64,000 nt of DNA from Clostridium rhizosphaerae (GTDB lineage: Bacteria; Bacillota; Clostridia; Clostridiales; Clostridiaceae), in assembly GCF_016765585.1 (NCBI RefSeq), contig NZ_JAESWC010000002.1, positions 558,001 through 622,000 on the forward strand, read 5' to 3'. The notes under the pieces are model-generated. The model did no database searches. It was not told the origin of the DNA and saw only the letters and a program-made list of their open reading frames with translations. The position numbers were made by a program, and so were the translations under genes. Shown here in pieces: positions 18,584-26,750 of the stretch (position 1 is the stretch's first letter; each line of letters opens with the position of its first letter).

Positions 18584-19484
18584 TGTTTTCACCTTGCCTT
18601 CCAATTAACTCAAGAGCTTTTAAAAAACCTGTATATATTCCACAAGCTAAGTCACTTCCTGATGTAGCACCTACGCCAACTAATACTTTTAAAGCATTGA
18701 TTATTTCTTCAACACTTCCGCAGATAACAGTATATATAAGGTTTTGAATATACTCATGATAAAGATTATTAGCAGCATTTTTAAGCATGCTGCTGCTTAT
18801 ATAATTAGTTCTATCTAAGTTTTTAAATATTAAATTATTTAATACTTTACGGTTGTATATATAATCACCGCAGGAATTAAAAACTGCTAAAAAACCAGTT
18901 AAGAAATCATCTCCAGTTGGCGTTAATCCTGGTCCTAAACCTATTAAACCTTTTACCGCACTAGAAAGTTTTTCAGCATTATTAAAATTTAAATTTTCAA
19001 AAGCCTCTGCAAAATAAGCCTCTCTTTGCTTATAAAGCCTTTGAAAAGCACTGTTTTTCTTTGCATATATATTTAAAGCTGCTTTTAATACTGATACATT
19101 ATCCCTTTTAAGCTCATTAAGCTTCCACCTAAAACCGCTGTCTAGAGTGCCCCTCCATAACCTTGCATTTCTTAAATCAATATTTAACTTATTATTAAAC
19201 TCTAAACTATATCCTGTATATAAACATCCATTAGTTTTATCAATACCTAGATATAGAAAACCCTCATCACAAAACTCCTGTATCTCAACATAAACTCCCA
19301 TATGCCCTATTTTAGACGTCACAACGGACAAAAGTCCAAAGTCTGTATCTAAATTTATTACGTTATGGAAAACACTGTGAAGTTTTAAATTTTCATATAT
19401 ATCTAAGCTTTCTAGTATTGACTTAAAGCTCTCACCTATATAAACAGCAGATGTAGAAACTATAAACTTTTCTTTTGAAAACAA
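18573..19484 (-). CDS. DUF2877 protein (YlbF/AllH-like), carbamoyltransferase component
   Basis: The 303-residue protein matches DUF2877, the family of E. coli YlbF (AllH), third member of the FdrA set. The family core GLGPGLTPTGDDFLTGFLA is present near 180-198, followed by a helical region and GVGATSGSDLACGIYTGF near the C-terminus. Its individual role in the complex is not known to me. Translation begins at TTG 19484, 8 nt after AGGAGGT. The 3' end overlaps fdrA. Confidence 0.85.
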   Translation of the reverse strand: MFSKEKFIVSTSAVYIGESFKSILESLDIYENLKLHSVFHNVINLDTDFGLLSVVTSKIGHMGVYVEIQEFCDEGFLYLGIDKTNGCLYTGYSLEFNNKLNIDLRNARLWRGTLDSGFRWKLNELKRDNVSVLKAALNIYAKKNSAFQRLYKQREAYFAEAFENLNFNNAEKLSSAVKGLIGLGPGLTPTGDDFLTGFLAVFNSCGDYIYNRKVLNNLIFKNLDRTNYISSSMLKNAANNLYHEYIQNLIYTVICGSVEEIINALKVLVGVGATSGSDLACGIYTGFLKALELIGRQGENIAH

Positions 19485-19497
19485 CTATATAAACCTC

Positions 19498-19839
19498 CTA
19501 AGCTAAAGGTTTAAAAATAAAGCCATAATAGTCTTTACCTATACCTTCCTTTATAACACCTACCGTAGGTATAAGCTTCATTCCTATGCTTAACACTTCA
19601 GCATCTATTTGACCGCTGACAGTCAATCCATTTTTAAACTTTACAATACCAAAGGCTAGATAAGGCTTCATATATCCTTCCGGCAAATTATAAACCTTAG
19701 TGTAAGTAACTAGAGTTACTTCACCTTCTAATAGAATTTCTTCAAATTCACGAGCACCGCATTTTCTACATACGTAATGCTTTGGGTGATGAAGCTCTCC
19801 GCAGCCTGTGCATTTATATGCATACATATTATTTGCCAT
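19498..19839 (-). CDS. DUF35 OB-fold protein with rubredoxin-like zinc ribbon
   Basis: The 113-residue protein has a Cys4 zinc ribbon (CTGC and CRKC, about residues 10-29) followed by an OB fold (VTLVTYTKVYNLPEGY and after), the standard DUF35 arrangement. DUF35 proteins are obligate partners of thiolase-fold enzymes, for example in archaeal thiolase/HMG-CoA synthase complexes, PhlACB acyltransferases and Ltp2 aldolases, where they bridge or bind the CoA substrate. The gene for the thiolase-fold partner ends 2 bp upstream, so a complex is very likely. The ribosome binding site AGGAGGAATAATT before ATG 19839 is strong. Confidence 0.9.
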   Translation of the reverse strand: MANNMYAYKCTGCGELHHPKHYVCRKCGAREFEEILLEGEVTLVTYTKVYNLPEGYMKPYLAFGIVKFKNGLTVSGQIDAEVLSIGMKLIPTVGVIKEGIGKDYYGFIFKPLA

Positions 19840-19841
19840 AA

Positions 19842-21038
19842 TTATTCCTCCTCCTTTGTTAGTATTGTAGCAACTACGTTGTTTCCAAAACCGCCAAAGT
19901 TTACAGCAAGTCCAGCCTTTGCTCCTTCAACCTGCCTTCCTGCTGCTTCCCCCCTAAGTTGTCTAACAAGCTCAACTATTTGAGAAACTCCTGTCGCACC
20001 AAGTGGATGTCCCTTTGCTTTTAAGCCTCCTGAAGTGTTTATAGGAATTCTTCCGCCTATTTTAGTTTCACCGTTTCTAGCTGCAATGTGTCCTTGACCT
20101 CTTTCAAAGAAACCAACTTCTTCAGATTCTACTATTTCTAATATCTGAAACGCATCATGCAGCTCGGCAACATCTATATCTTCAGGCTTAAGCCCTGCCA
20201 TCTTATAAGCTTTTTGTGCAGCAAGTCTAACAGCGAGTAAATCTGTTGGTACTTCTCTTTCTGCAACAGCATGGGTATCGGTGGCTTGACCTATACCTGC
20301 AATTTTAATTGGCTTTTTATCAAATCTTTCTGCTTTATCCATAGCACATAAAAGAACTGCTGCAGCTCCATCAGATACTGGGCACACATGGTAAACTCTT
20401 AACGGGTCCGCCACATAAGGGTTTATAACATTTGCATCCTCATCCTCAGTTATTGCATAAAGATTTGGCACAAGTCTTATATGAGCTACTGGATTATGCA
20501 TAGCATTTTCATGGTTTTTAACAGATACTATAGCTAAATCCTTTTCTGTAACTCCATACTTCTCCATACACAACCTAGTGAACATCCCTGCAAAAGCTGG
20601 AAGTGTTAATCCATAATTATATTCAGCTTCCGGATGAAGCATTGTTGCAACAAAATCTGTCCCTTCCCAACCGCTTATTACTCGCATCATTTCTCCGCCT
20701 ACAACAAGTACTGCGTCGCAAAGTCCGCTTGCTATGGCCATATATCCAAGCTTCACTGCAGAAGCTCCCGAAGCTGGGCCATTTTCAATAGTTTCTGCCA
20801 TAGCTGGTCTTAGATTTAAAGTATCAACTAGAGCTGAAGCAACACCGCTTTGGCGGTTTACTAGACCAGAACCCATAGAAGCTACTAAAACTTGATCTAT
20901 ACCATGATTTTCATCAAGTTTTACACCGGCATCGTCTAGAGCTTCAACCGCAGCAGCACAAAGCATATCAGTGAATGTCCCCCCTGACCATTTACCGAAT
21001 CTTGTGTGCCCTACACCAACAATTCCTACTTGACGCAT
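19842..21038 (-). CDS. Thiolase-fold protein lacking the nucleophilic cysteine
   Basis: The 398-residue protein has the SCP2/archaeal-type thiolase fold, including ELHDAF (His294) and GHPLGATG (His344). At the position of the acyl-accepting Cys it reads ENGPASG, with Pro88 where relatives have Cys, and the C-terminal motif is NFGGFG. A classical thiolase ping-pong reaction is therefore unlikely. Cysteine-less thiolase-fold proteins with DUF35 partners are known as retro-aldolases (Ltp2 in steroid side-chain breakdown), so C-C cleavage of an acyl-CoA is one option. The DUF35 gene follows at once and the GNAT-like gene overlaps the 5' end by 13 bp. Confidence 0.88.
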   Translation of the reverse strand: MRQVGIVGVGHTRFGKWSGGTFTDMLCAAAVEALDDAGVKLDENHGIDQVLVASMGSGLVNRQSGVASALVDTLNLRPAMAETIENGPASGASAVKLGYMAIASGLCDAVLVVGGEMMRVISGWEGTDFVATMLHPEAEYNYGLTLPAFAGMFTRLCMEKYGVTEKDLAIVSVKNHENAMHNPVAHIRLVPNLYAITEDEDANVINPYVADPLRVYHVCPVSDGAAAVLLCAMDKAERFDKKPIKIAGIGQATDTHAVAEREVPTDLLAVRLAAQKAYKMAGLKPEDIDVAELHDAFQILEIVESEEVGFFERGQGHIAARNGETKIGGRIPINTSGGLKAKGHPLGATGVSQIVELVRQLRGEAAGRQVEGAKAGLAVNFGGFGNNVVATILTKEEE

Positions 21039-21709
21039 CTTTTATATCCTGGAATTTGTGCGTAGGTTTCTGGGAGGATTGGATTCATAGCTGATTCCAT
21101 AAGCTTTTCACTAACCGGACGGCGTCCAGTACACTTGTTTGCCTTATGTTTTTCCCAAAGTGCCTTTGTTAAAACATAAGTAGGAACTCCACCTAATTCA
21201 TGCCAAACTTCTGGTCTTGATTCTAATTCATATTCAATCATCCAGCGCTTGAAACCATTTGGACTTTCAGCTACTATCCAAACCTCTTCTTGATTTAAGT
21301 AATCAAGATGGTATTCCATCTTTGCCGCAAATAATTGAGCACCTATTCTTAACCCTTGTCTTAAAGTCATAGTATGATAAGACATTCCAACCTTTTCATC
21401 AACCATACGGCCATTAACAATACCTACTATAACCCCATCAATAGTTCCAATTAAACAGTACTCATCTTTAACTCTATAGCGATAGTAGCCTAAAAGCTCA
21501 GAATACACTCTGGAGGCTACTATGTCATAGAAGTCTTTTTCAACGTTCATTAAAGGCTTTACAGCTTCAAGAACCATAGGAACCTCATCCCTTGTTATTT
21601 GTCTTACTACCATTTTCTCTCCAGTTGCTAAGGTTATATACTTAGCAGGATACTCTACCATTGGAGTTTCAACTGGTCTTAAGCTCTGTTCCATCTTATC
21701 GATTATCAT
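21026..21709 (-). CDS. GNAT-like protein of unknown function, first gene of the catabolic cluster
   Basis: The 227-residue protein has a GNAT-like pattern (ITRDEVPMVLEAV near the N-terminus, YCLIGTIDGVIVGIVNGRM as the beta4 strand region, then QGLRIGAQLF as a possible pyrophosphate loop), but the loop is not a clean Q/RxxGxG/A. An N- or CoA-linked acyl transfer is only a guess. The first ATG (21718) lies inside the ribosome binding site AAAGGAT, so the ATG at 21709 is preferred. A C-terminal tail of about 50 residues (TGRRPVSEKLMESAMNPILP) has no domain I recognise. It leads the 11-gene transcript and overlaps the thiolase-fold gene. Confidence 0.7.
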   Translation of the reverse strand: MIIDKMEQSLRPVETPMVEYPAKYITLATGEKMVVRQITRDEVPMVLEAVKPLMNVEKDFYDIVASRVYSELLGYYRYRVKDEYCLIGTIDGVIVGIVNGRMVDEKVGMSYHTMTLRQGLRIGAQLFAAKMEYHLDYLNQEEVWIVAESPNGFKRWMIEYELESRPEVWHELGGVPTYVLTKALWEKHKANKCTGRRPVSEKLMESAMNPILPETYAQIPGYKRCVK

Positions 21710-21853
21710 AATAATCATCCTTTCATAAAATAAATTAATTTCTAAAGCTAATGAAATACTGAGTACTCCCTCCTTCCCTTTATGAAAGCTTGATTATTTT
21801 GATAAGATACCTAATATATTCTTTTCTCTCTATATGAATTTCCGTTTTATTTT

Positions 21854-21886
21854 GTATTCATGGAAAAGATTAATATATATGAATAC
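21854..21886. repeat. Inverted repeat in the leader of the catabolic cluster
   Basis: GTATTCAT and ATGAATAC are perfect 8-bp arms 17 nt apart, inside the roughly 220-nt untranslated leader. It could be an operator or an RNA hairpin. No regulator gene is linked. Confidence 0.4.
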
Positions 21887-21939
21887 CTTACAGAAATAAT
21901 CATCACGCTCACTATAATTTATATGAGTTTGGAAGTTTA

Positions 21940-21968
21940 TTTATATTAATCCTTGTAAACATTTTCAA
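21940..21968 (-). promoter_or_regulatory. Sigma-A-type promoter for the 11-gene catabolic cluster
   Basis: On the minus strand TTGAAA (21968-21963), a 17-bp spacer and TATAAA (21945-21940) make a good consensus promoter. Transcription would start near 21933, giving a leader of about 220 nt before the first gene. The 390-bp gap between the two divergent genes holds this, the inverted repeat and the adk promoter. Confidence 0.6.
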
Positions 21969-22041
21969 AATATTCTCAACTTTTAAATTCTAGTCTTAAG
22001 AATCTTCATTACGATTGTTATATTAGGCTAAAGTCCTTTAT

Positions 22042-22071
22042 TTGTAAGAAACAATTTAGTGATCTTATAAT
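22042..22071 (+). promoter_or_regulatory. Possible promoter of the adenylate kinase gene
   Basis: TTGTAA (22042-22047), an 18-bp spacer and TATAAT (22066-22071) lie about 38 bp upstream of the adk start codon. Confidence 0.5.
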
Positions 22072-22108
22072 ATAATAATTATATAATCTTATTTTGCTGG
22101 AGGTAGGA

Positions 22109-22759
22109 ATGATATTAATACTGCTTGGTCCTCCTGGAGCAGGTAAAGGAACTCAAGCCGCCTTGATAAGTGAGAAATATAATATCCCTCACATATCTAC
22201 TGGAGATATATTCAGGCAAAATATAAAAAATAAAACAAAGCTTGGATTAGAAGCAGAAGGTTATATCCATAATGGACTTCTAGTACCTGATGAACTAACC
22301 ATAAAGATAATAGAAGAAAGACTTAATGAAAAAGATTGCAGAAATGGTTACTTATTAGATGGTTTTCCTAGAACTGTTTTTCAAGCTGAATCCTTAAAGA
22401 AATATTATTTGGGTATAAAAGAACATATTGATTTAGTTTTCTTTCTTGAGGTTAATCTCGATCTAGTTATTAAGAGGAATACCGGGAGACGCATATGCTC
22501 TTGCTGCGGAAGGTGTTATCATGTATATTTTACACCTCCAAAGCATAAAGATAAATGCGATACCTGTGGAGGTTGCCTTATTCAAAGAAAAGATGATACT
22601 GAAAGTGTTATATTAGAAAGACTTTCTGTATATTTAGAGCAGACAATGCCATTAGTTGATTATTATGTCAAAGCAAAAATTCTTTACAAACTCTGCGGTG
22701 ATGAAGAAATAACAAAAGTTTTTGAAAACATGTGTAAAATAATAGATAACTGTAATTAA
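22109..22759 (+). CDS. adk: Adenylate kinase, zinc-lid type
   Basis: Adenylate kinase interconverts ATP + AMP and 2 ADP. The P-loop GPPGAGKGTQ sits at residues 7-16, with the AMP-site STGD, the DGFPRT motif, and a lid holding four cysteines (CSCC and CDTC), the zinc-binding lid typical of Gram-positive enzymes. The open frame reaches back to a TTG at 22094. GGAGG at 22099-22103 is placed 5 nt before the ATG at 22109, so the protein is 216 residues. Its location away from the ribosomal protein cluster, where clostridial adk normally sits, suggests a second copy. It is divergent from the catabolic cluster. Confidence 0.93.
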   Translation: MILILLGPPGAGKGTQAALISEKYNIPHISTGDIFRQNIKNKTKLGLEAEGYIHNGLLVPDELTIKIIEERLNEKDCRNGYLLDGFPRTVFQAESLKKYYLGIKEHIDLVFFLEVNLDLVIKRNTGRRICSCCGRCYHVYFTPPKHKDKCDTCGGCLIQRKDDTESVILERLSVYLEQTMPLVDYYVKAKILYKLCGDEEITKVFENMCKIIDNCN

Positions 22760-22790
22760 AAAACCACATTGGCTTTCAATGTGGTTTTTT
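22758..22790. terminator. Bidirectional terminator between adk and ispH
   Basis: AAACCACATT and AATGTGGTTT form a 10-bp stem with a 7-nt loop, flanked by A and T runs on both sides, so it can serve the two convergent genes. Confidence 0.85.
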
Positions 22791-22799
22791 TAACTCAAT

Positions 22800-23657
22800 T
22801 CATATATTACTTTTATTGTTTATTTTATCAAGCACCTGTTCTATAATCCAATCTGGAGTAGAAGCCCCAGCTGTTACACCAATCCTATTAATATATTCAT
22901 TTCTAAATATCCATTCTGGGATATCGCTGCTGCTTTCTACAAAAATAGTCTTATTACAGTTTTTACAGCAAATTTCATACAACTTTGTAGTATTTGAACT
23001 ATCCTTGCTTCCTACAACAAGCATTACGTCAACTTTTTTAGAAGTTTCCTCTGCGCTTGCCTGTCTTTCTTTAGTTGCACTGCAAATAGTGTTAAATGTA
23101 ACCACATCACTGCATTTATTAGAAACAATATCAACAACTTTATCGAAGTTTTCCTTCTTTTCAGTTGTTTGTACTACAATACATACTTTTTGCGATAAAT
23201 TATTTAAATTGCAGCCATCCTTTGTTATAATTGCAGAATCGTCACACCAGCCATTGCTGCCAATAACCTCAGGGTGATTTTCATCGCCAATTATAATAAT
23301 TTGATAGCCTAAATCATAATACTTCTTGATCTTTTTATGAATGGCTGAAACATATGGACATGTTGCATCTATTACTCTTGCACCTGTGCTTTTTATTAGT
23401 TCCATAACCTTAGGAGTTACTCCATGTGATCGTATTATAACTGTATCACAGCTACTTAGTTTATTTAGTTCAGATAAAATAATTTCATTTATTCCCTTTT
23501 CCTTTAAGTTATTAGTAACGTTTTTATTATGAACTAAAGGACCAAAAGTATAAATGTTTGTATTGCTGTCTTTATTTGAATCAATAGACGTATCTACTGC
23601 TCTTTTCACTCCAAAACAAAAGCCTGCATTCTCCGCCATTATAACTTCTTTTATCAT
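22800..23657 (-). CDS. ispH: 4-hydroxy-3-methylbut-2-enyl diphosphate reductase IspH
   Basis: IspH (LytB) performs the last step of the MEP isoprenoid pathway, reducing HMBPP to IPP and DMAPP with a [4Fe-4S] cluster. Cluster ligands are Cys13 (GFCFGVKRAVD), a Cys in DATCPYV (about 97) and one in NTICSATKERQ (about 193). IRSHGV and the HPEV element line the substrate pocket. At 285 residues it is the single-domain form without the ribosomal S1 fusion found in some clostridia. It is transcribed alone. Confidence 0.95.
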   Translation of the reverse strand: MIKEVIMAENAGFCFGVKRAVDTSIDSNKDSNTNIYTFGPLVHNKNVTNNLKEKGINEIILSELNKLSSCDTVIIRSHGVTPKVMELIKSTGARVIDATCPYVSAIHKKIKKYYDLGYQIIIIGDENHPEVIGSNGWCDDSAIITKDGCNLNNLSQKVCIVVQTTEKKENFDKVVDIVSNKCSDVVTFNTICSATKERQASAEETSKKVDVMLVVGSKDSSNTTKLYEICCKNCNKTIFVESSSDIPEWIFRNEYINRIGVTAGASTPDWIIEQVLDKINNKSNI

Positions 23658-23740
23658 CCTAACTTCACAATCCTTTCTTGCTTAGCCACTTAGATATTTT
23701 ATCATAAAAACTCCATATTGTGTATGTAATATTTGTTACG

Positions 23741-23776
23741 ATAAAAATCACCATGCTTGTGCATGGCGATTTTTAT
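23741..23776. terminator. Terminator of the Met-rich repeat protein gene
   Basis: The 16-nt arms ATAAAAATCACCATGC and GCATGGCGATTTTTAT pair with one mismatch around a TTGT loop. T runs lie on both strands, and the hairpin sits downstream of the minus-strand gene ending at 23818. Confidence 0.8.
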
Positions 23777-23817
23777 CACTAATATTTACTACTTCTATTT
23801 TTTTAAACATCAATCCT

Positions 23818-24732
23818 CTAGTCTATATATTCGTCCCATCTATCGCCATCATATATATCATCAAATGGTATCATTTCATAAGGCATTGAAGTTTCCAACA
23901 AAGGATACTGTTCCATTATCATTGGACTCATCATATGACATGGATTGTTTGTTATTGGGCAAAGCATAACATCGTAGTTCCTATCTTTTACTTTATTCTT
24001 CTTGTGGCATTTATCGTGGCATTTATCATAAGAAACTTTCTTTTCCTTGCAATGCGGTTTAGGCTGTGTCATTATTGGCGCCTGAACTGGCTGCATTACC
24101 GGCTCAATACATAACTTCATTTTTGTTGGTTCCATTATAGGTTCAATCTTTAGCTGAAGTTTTATAGGCTCCATATAGATTGACCCCATCTTAGGTTGTA
24201 TATTCAGCTCCATATTGCTGGGTTCCATCTTTGGTTGAATATTTAGTTCCATGTTCTGAGGTTCCATATTTGGCTGAATGTTTAATGACATGTTCTGCGG
24301 ATTCATATTTGGCTGAATATTCAATGGCATGTTCTGCGGATTCATATTTGGCTGAATATTTAAGGGCATATTCTGTGGATTCATATTTGGCTGAATGATC
24401 AGCTCCATGCTCTGGGGCTGGACTTTTGGCTGTATATTCAGGTCCATCATTGTAGGCTCCATCTTTGGATATATCTTCATCTCCTGTGTTTTTACCGGCA
24501 TAACCTGCGGTGTAGGCATAGGCTGAGCATGCTTTACAGGCTGTGGCTGCATCTGCGGCATAGGCTGAGCATGCTTTACAGGTTGCGGCTGCATCTGCGG
24601 CATTGTCTGTTGTATTGGCTTTGTTTGAGGCATCATTTTCCTTTCTACTTCATCATCCATTCTGTACATCATGTCTGTCATCATAGGATATTGGAAGGGT
24701 ACAAACTCTTCCATTTCGTACTTTTGACTCAT
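23818..24732 (-). CDS. Met/Pro/Gln-rich tandem-repeat protein, possibly a spore coat component
   Basis: This 304-residue protein has no domain I recognise. Residues 1-35 are acidic and Met-rich. Residues 44-71 are two copies of a 14-residue unit (MPQMQPQPVKHAQP). Residues 96-212 are nine 13-residue units with consensus MELNIQPNMNPQN, the first seven well kept. A Cys/His-rich segment follows (PHCKEKK, KCHDKCHKK, MLCPITNNPCHMM, about 227-268), and an acidic Tyr-rich tail ends the protein. There is no signal peptide. The composition recalls repeat-bearing spore coat or metal-binding proteins, but this is a guess. It has its own RBS and terminator. Confidence 0.75.
   Translation of the reverse strand: MSQKYEMEEFVPFQYPMMTDMMYRMDDEVERKMMPQTKPIQQTMPQMQPQPVKHAQPMPQMQPQPVKHAQPMPTPQVMPVKTQEMKIYPKMEPTMMDLNIQPKVQPQSMELIIQPNMNPQNMPLNIQPNMNPQNMPLNIQPNMNPQNMSLNIQPNMEPQNMELNIQPKMEPSNMELNIQPKMGSIYMEPIKLQLKIEPIMEPTKMKLCIEPVMQPVQAPIMTQPKPHCKEKKVSYDKCHDKCHKKNKVKDRNYDVMLCPITNNPCHMMSPMIMEQYPLLETSMPYEMIPFDDIYDGDRWDEYID
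24097..24447 (-). repeat. In-frame 39-bp tandem repeats in the Met-rich protein gene
   Basis: Nine 39-bp units encode 13-residue repeats (residues 96-212). Units 2-6 are nearly identical at the DNA level, which suggests recent expansion by slippage or unequal exchange, while the last two units are degenerate. Confidence 0.85.
24520..24603 (-). repeat. Two direct 42-bp copies in the Met-rich protein gene
   Basis: Two almost identical 42-bp units encode the 14-residue sequence MPQMQPQPVKHAQP twice (residues 44-71). Confidence 0.85.
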
Positions 24733-24865
24733 AACTAACCTCCGTTAAATATTGCATCAATTTATCATATGTAGATTTGACATACTATGTTCATTAGTAA
24801 TCAATAATTTAGTTTATTTATTTCAACTTGATTATACCTATAATAATATTTTATTTAAGCGAAAC

Positions 24866-24916
24866 AAACTCCCTGCATTTAACCATCTATTAATGGCTAC
24901 TAAACGCAAGGAGTTT
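24866..24916 (-). terminator. Hairpin downstream of the TPR protein gene
   Basis: An imperfect stem (AAACTCC...GGAGTTT, continuing TGC/GCA and TTTA/TAAA) has an inner ACCAT/ATGGC hairpin. It lies 69 bp after the stop of the TPR gene in a 252-bp gap. The T run is weak. Confidence 0.5.
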
Positions 24917-24984
24917 ATTAAAGTAATCTTAATAATATTTATCTACAAACAAATACTAATTTTAGTGCCCGTACATATTAGTGA

Positions 24985-26727
24985 CTATATTGAATCAACT
25001 ATGTTTAAAATGTCTTCTAATTGTTTCAAATTTGATAAAGACTTTAGTTCTGCATAGCTATAATCACTTAATTTAGTACTTTGTTTTTTTAATAAAATCA
25101 ACTTATTAATTATCTCTAAAGAGTTGCTGCAATTTATATACGCTATTCTGTATTCCTCTGGAACAGAAAATATTAATTTCTTAACAATGCTGTATGCTTT
25201 ATAATAGTAATTTATAGAATCCAGTAGTTCATTATTTTTTTCAAAATAATCACCTATGGAGCAACATATATATGAGTAAATTTTAGAATTCCCTGTAAGA
25301 CCTGCTAGCCCCAACGCGGAGTTTAATATTTCTAAATTCTCACTGCCGTTAAATTCGTTCTTCTTAGCAAGAATATATTGTTCTTTTAATATTACACTAT
25401 CATTATCTGACTTTATATGACTATATTCATCAATTAATTTAAATGCCAATTCATATCGCTTACTGCATATCAATTCAATAGCAGTATCATATACTGCATC
25501 CAGAACTTCATCCTTGTTTGTATATTTTGAAATAGTATATCTTATACCTTCAATTATATCAATTATTTCAGATTCTGATGAAGCTTTCTTAAGCTTTATA
25601 TATTCATAAATTAAGCCAATATTCCATTTAATCATAGTTTCATCTTTGCTGACAGAATTTAAGGCTTGTTTAATAAACCCTTCAGCTTTGTCGATATAAC
25701 CAAACTCTAAAAACATCAGTGCAGATGACTTGTAATATTGAACTAATGTAGATTCAACGTTTGCATTCTTATTCACTTCATCTTTGGCTTTTATAAAATA
25801 ATTATATGACTCACGATAGTTATGCAATTTCAAATTTGCCAGTAGTAAATATGAATAATTATATACTAATATGTTATCCATATAAGCACCGACAGGGTTT
25901 TTAAGAGCCTCAGTAAACCAAAAAACAGCCTCATCATATTTAAAGTATTTGAAGTATGCTTCTCCTATATTAAGATAGGATATCTTATGAAACTCCACAA
26001 ATATACTATTTTCACTAATATCTTTTAATTTAAAAAAATAATTTAGGGCTTTCTCATAGTCTTGTAGCTTATCCCCATAAACAGCAGCAATATTATTTAT
26101 AACTCCCAACATTCCTCTTTTATAATTTACTTTTTCAAAACACTCATAAGCTTGATTTAATAATGCCAGGTGCTCTTCAACACTGGTTATATCCTTATAT
26201 AACTCAGCCAATGTTGTCAGAATCCTGCCTTTTAAAAATGGATAATCATCACTGCATAGTTTAAGTGCTTCATTGCAAATATCACGTGCTTTATATAACT
26301 GCTTCTTCACATAATAAGTTCTAGCCCAAAATATACTCAATTCAAGCCTGCCCTTAGTATATTGAACACAGCTTAAAATACTCTCTGCTTCATCTGCATA
26401 TTTTATGCCTTCTTCAATTTTTCCTAAACTTAAATAACTGTCAGATATTTTTGCAAGAGAATCGACCTGAAAAAACTTATTTTGTAGACTCTTTGCTGAT
26501 TCATAAGCCATCAAAAAATAGTTTAATCCACTTTCAATTTTCCCGATTATCTGATATAAATCTCCTATTTTTAATTGCATCTTAAATACTTTATCATCTT
26601 TATATCCTTCAGTATAAATATCAAGTACCTTTTCATAGCTTTCAAGCGCTTCCTTAATATTATTTTGCTCTTCAAATTTTTGCGCATCTTCAGTAATTTT
26701 CATTAATCGATTTAAATTATGAATCAC
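24985..26727 (-). CDS. Tetratricopeptide-repeat protein paired with the histidine kinase
   Basis: The 580-residue, all-helical protein is built from TPR-like units, with phrases such as ALESYEKVLDIYTEGYKD, KIGDLYQIIGKIESGLNYFLMAYESAKSL and NIGEAYFKYFKYDEAVFWFTEAL spaced about 34-40 residues apart over the first 550 residues. There is no DNA-binding or catalytic domain and no membrane segment. TPR proteins form interaction scaffolds, and some (the Rap group) regulate phosphorelays. Translation starts at GTG 26727 after a GGAAGTGAT site, 23 bp after the histidine kinase gene. A joint signalling role is inferred. Confidence 0.8.
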   Translation of the reverse strand: MIHNLNRLMKITEDAQKFEEQNNIKEALESYEKVLDIYTEGYKDDKVFKMQLKIGDLYQIIGKIESGLNYFLMAYESAKSLQNKFFQVDSLAKISDSYLSLGKIEEGIKYADEAESILSCVQYTKGRLELSIFWARTYYVKKQLYKARDICNEALKLCSDDYPFLKGRILTTLAELYKDITSVEEHLALLNQAYECFEKVNYKRGMLGVINNIAAVYGDKLQDYEKALNYFFKLKDISENSIFVEFHKISYLNIGEAYFKYFKYDEAVFWFTEALKNPVGAYMDNILVYNYSYLLLANLKLHNYRESYNYFIKAKDEVNKNANVESTLVQYYKSSALMFLEFGYIDKAEGFIKQALNSVSKDETMIKWNIGLIYEYIKLKKASSESEIIDIIEGIRYTISKYTNKDEVLDAVYDTAIELICSKRYELAFKLIDEYSHIKSDNDSVILKEQYILAKKNEFNGSENLEILNSALGLAGLTGNSKIYSYICCSIGDYFEKNNELLDSINYYYKAYSIVKKLIFSVPEEYRIAYINCSNSLEIINKLILLKKQSTKLSDYSYAELKSLSNLKQLEDILNIVDSI

Positions 26728-26750
26728 ATTATCACTTCCATAAAAGTATA

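Noticed and set aside
17015-18604. Start of fdrA at TTG 18604
   Set aside because: The RBS AAGGTG falls inside that extension, and the family N-terminus aligns with TTG 18583.
21895-21930. Purine riboswitch suggested by ACTCATATAA on the minus strand upstream of the catabolic cluster
   Set aside because: Only the first ten bases match. The P2/P3 loops (GATATGG and the GTAAATGTC-type elements) are absent.
24097-24447. CRISPR-like array from regularly spaced repeats
   Set aside because: The 39-bp units are contiguous, in frame and protein-coding, and there are no spacers.
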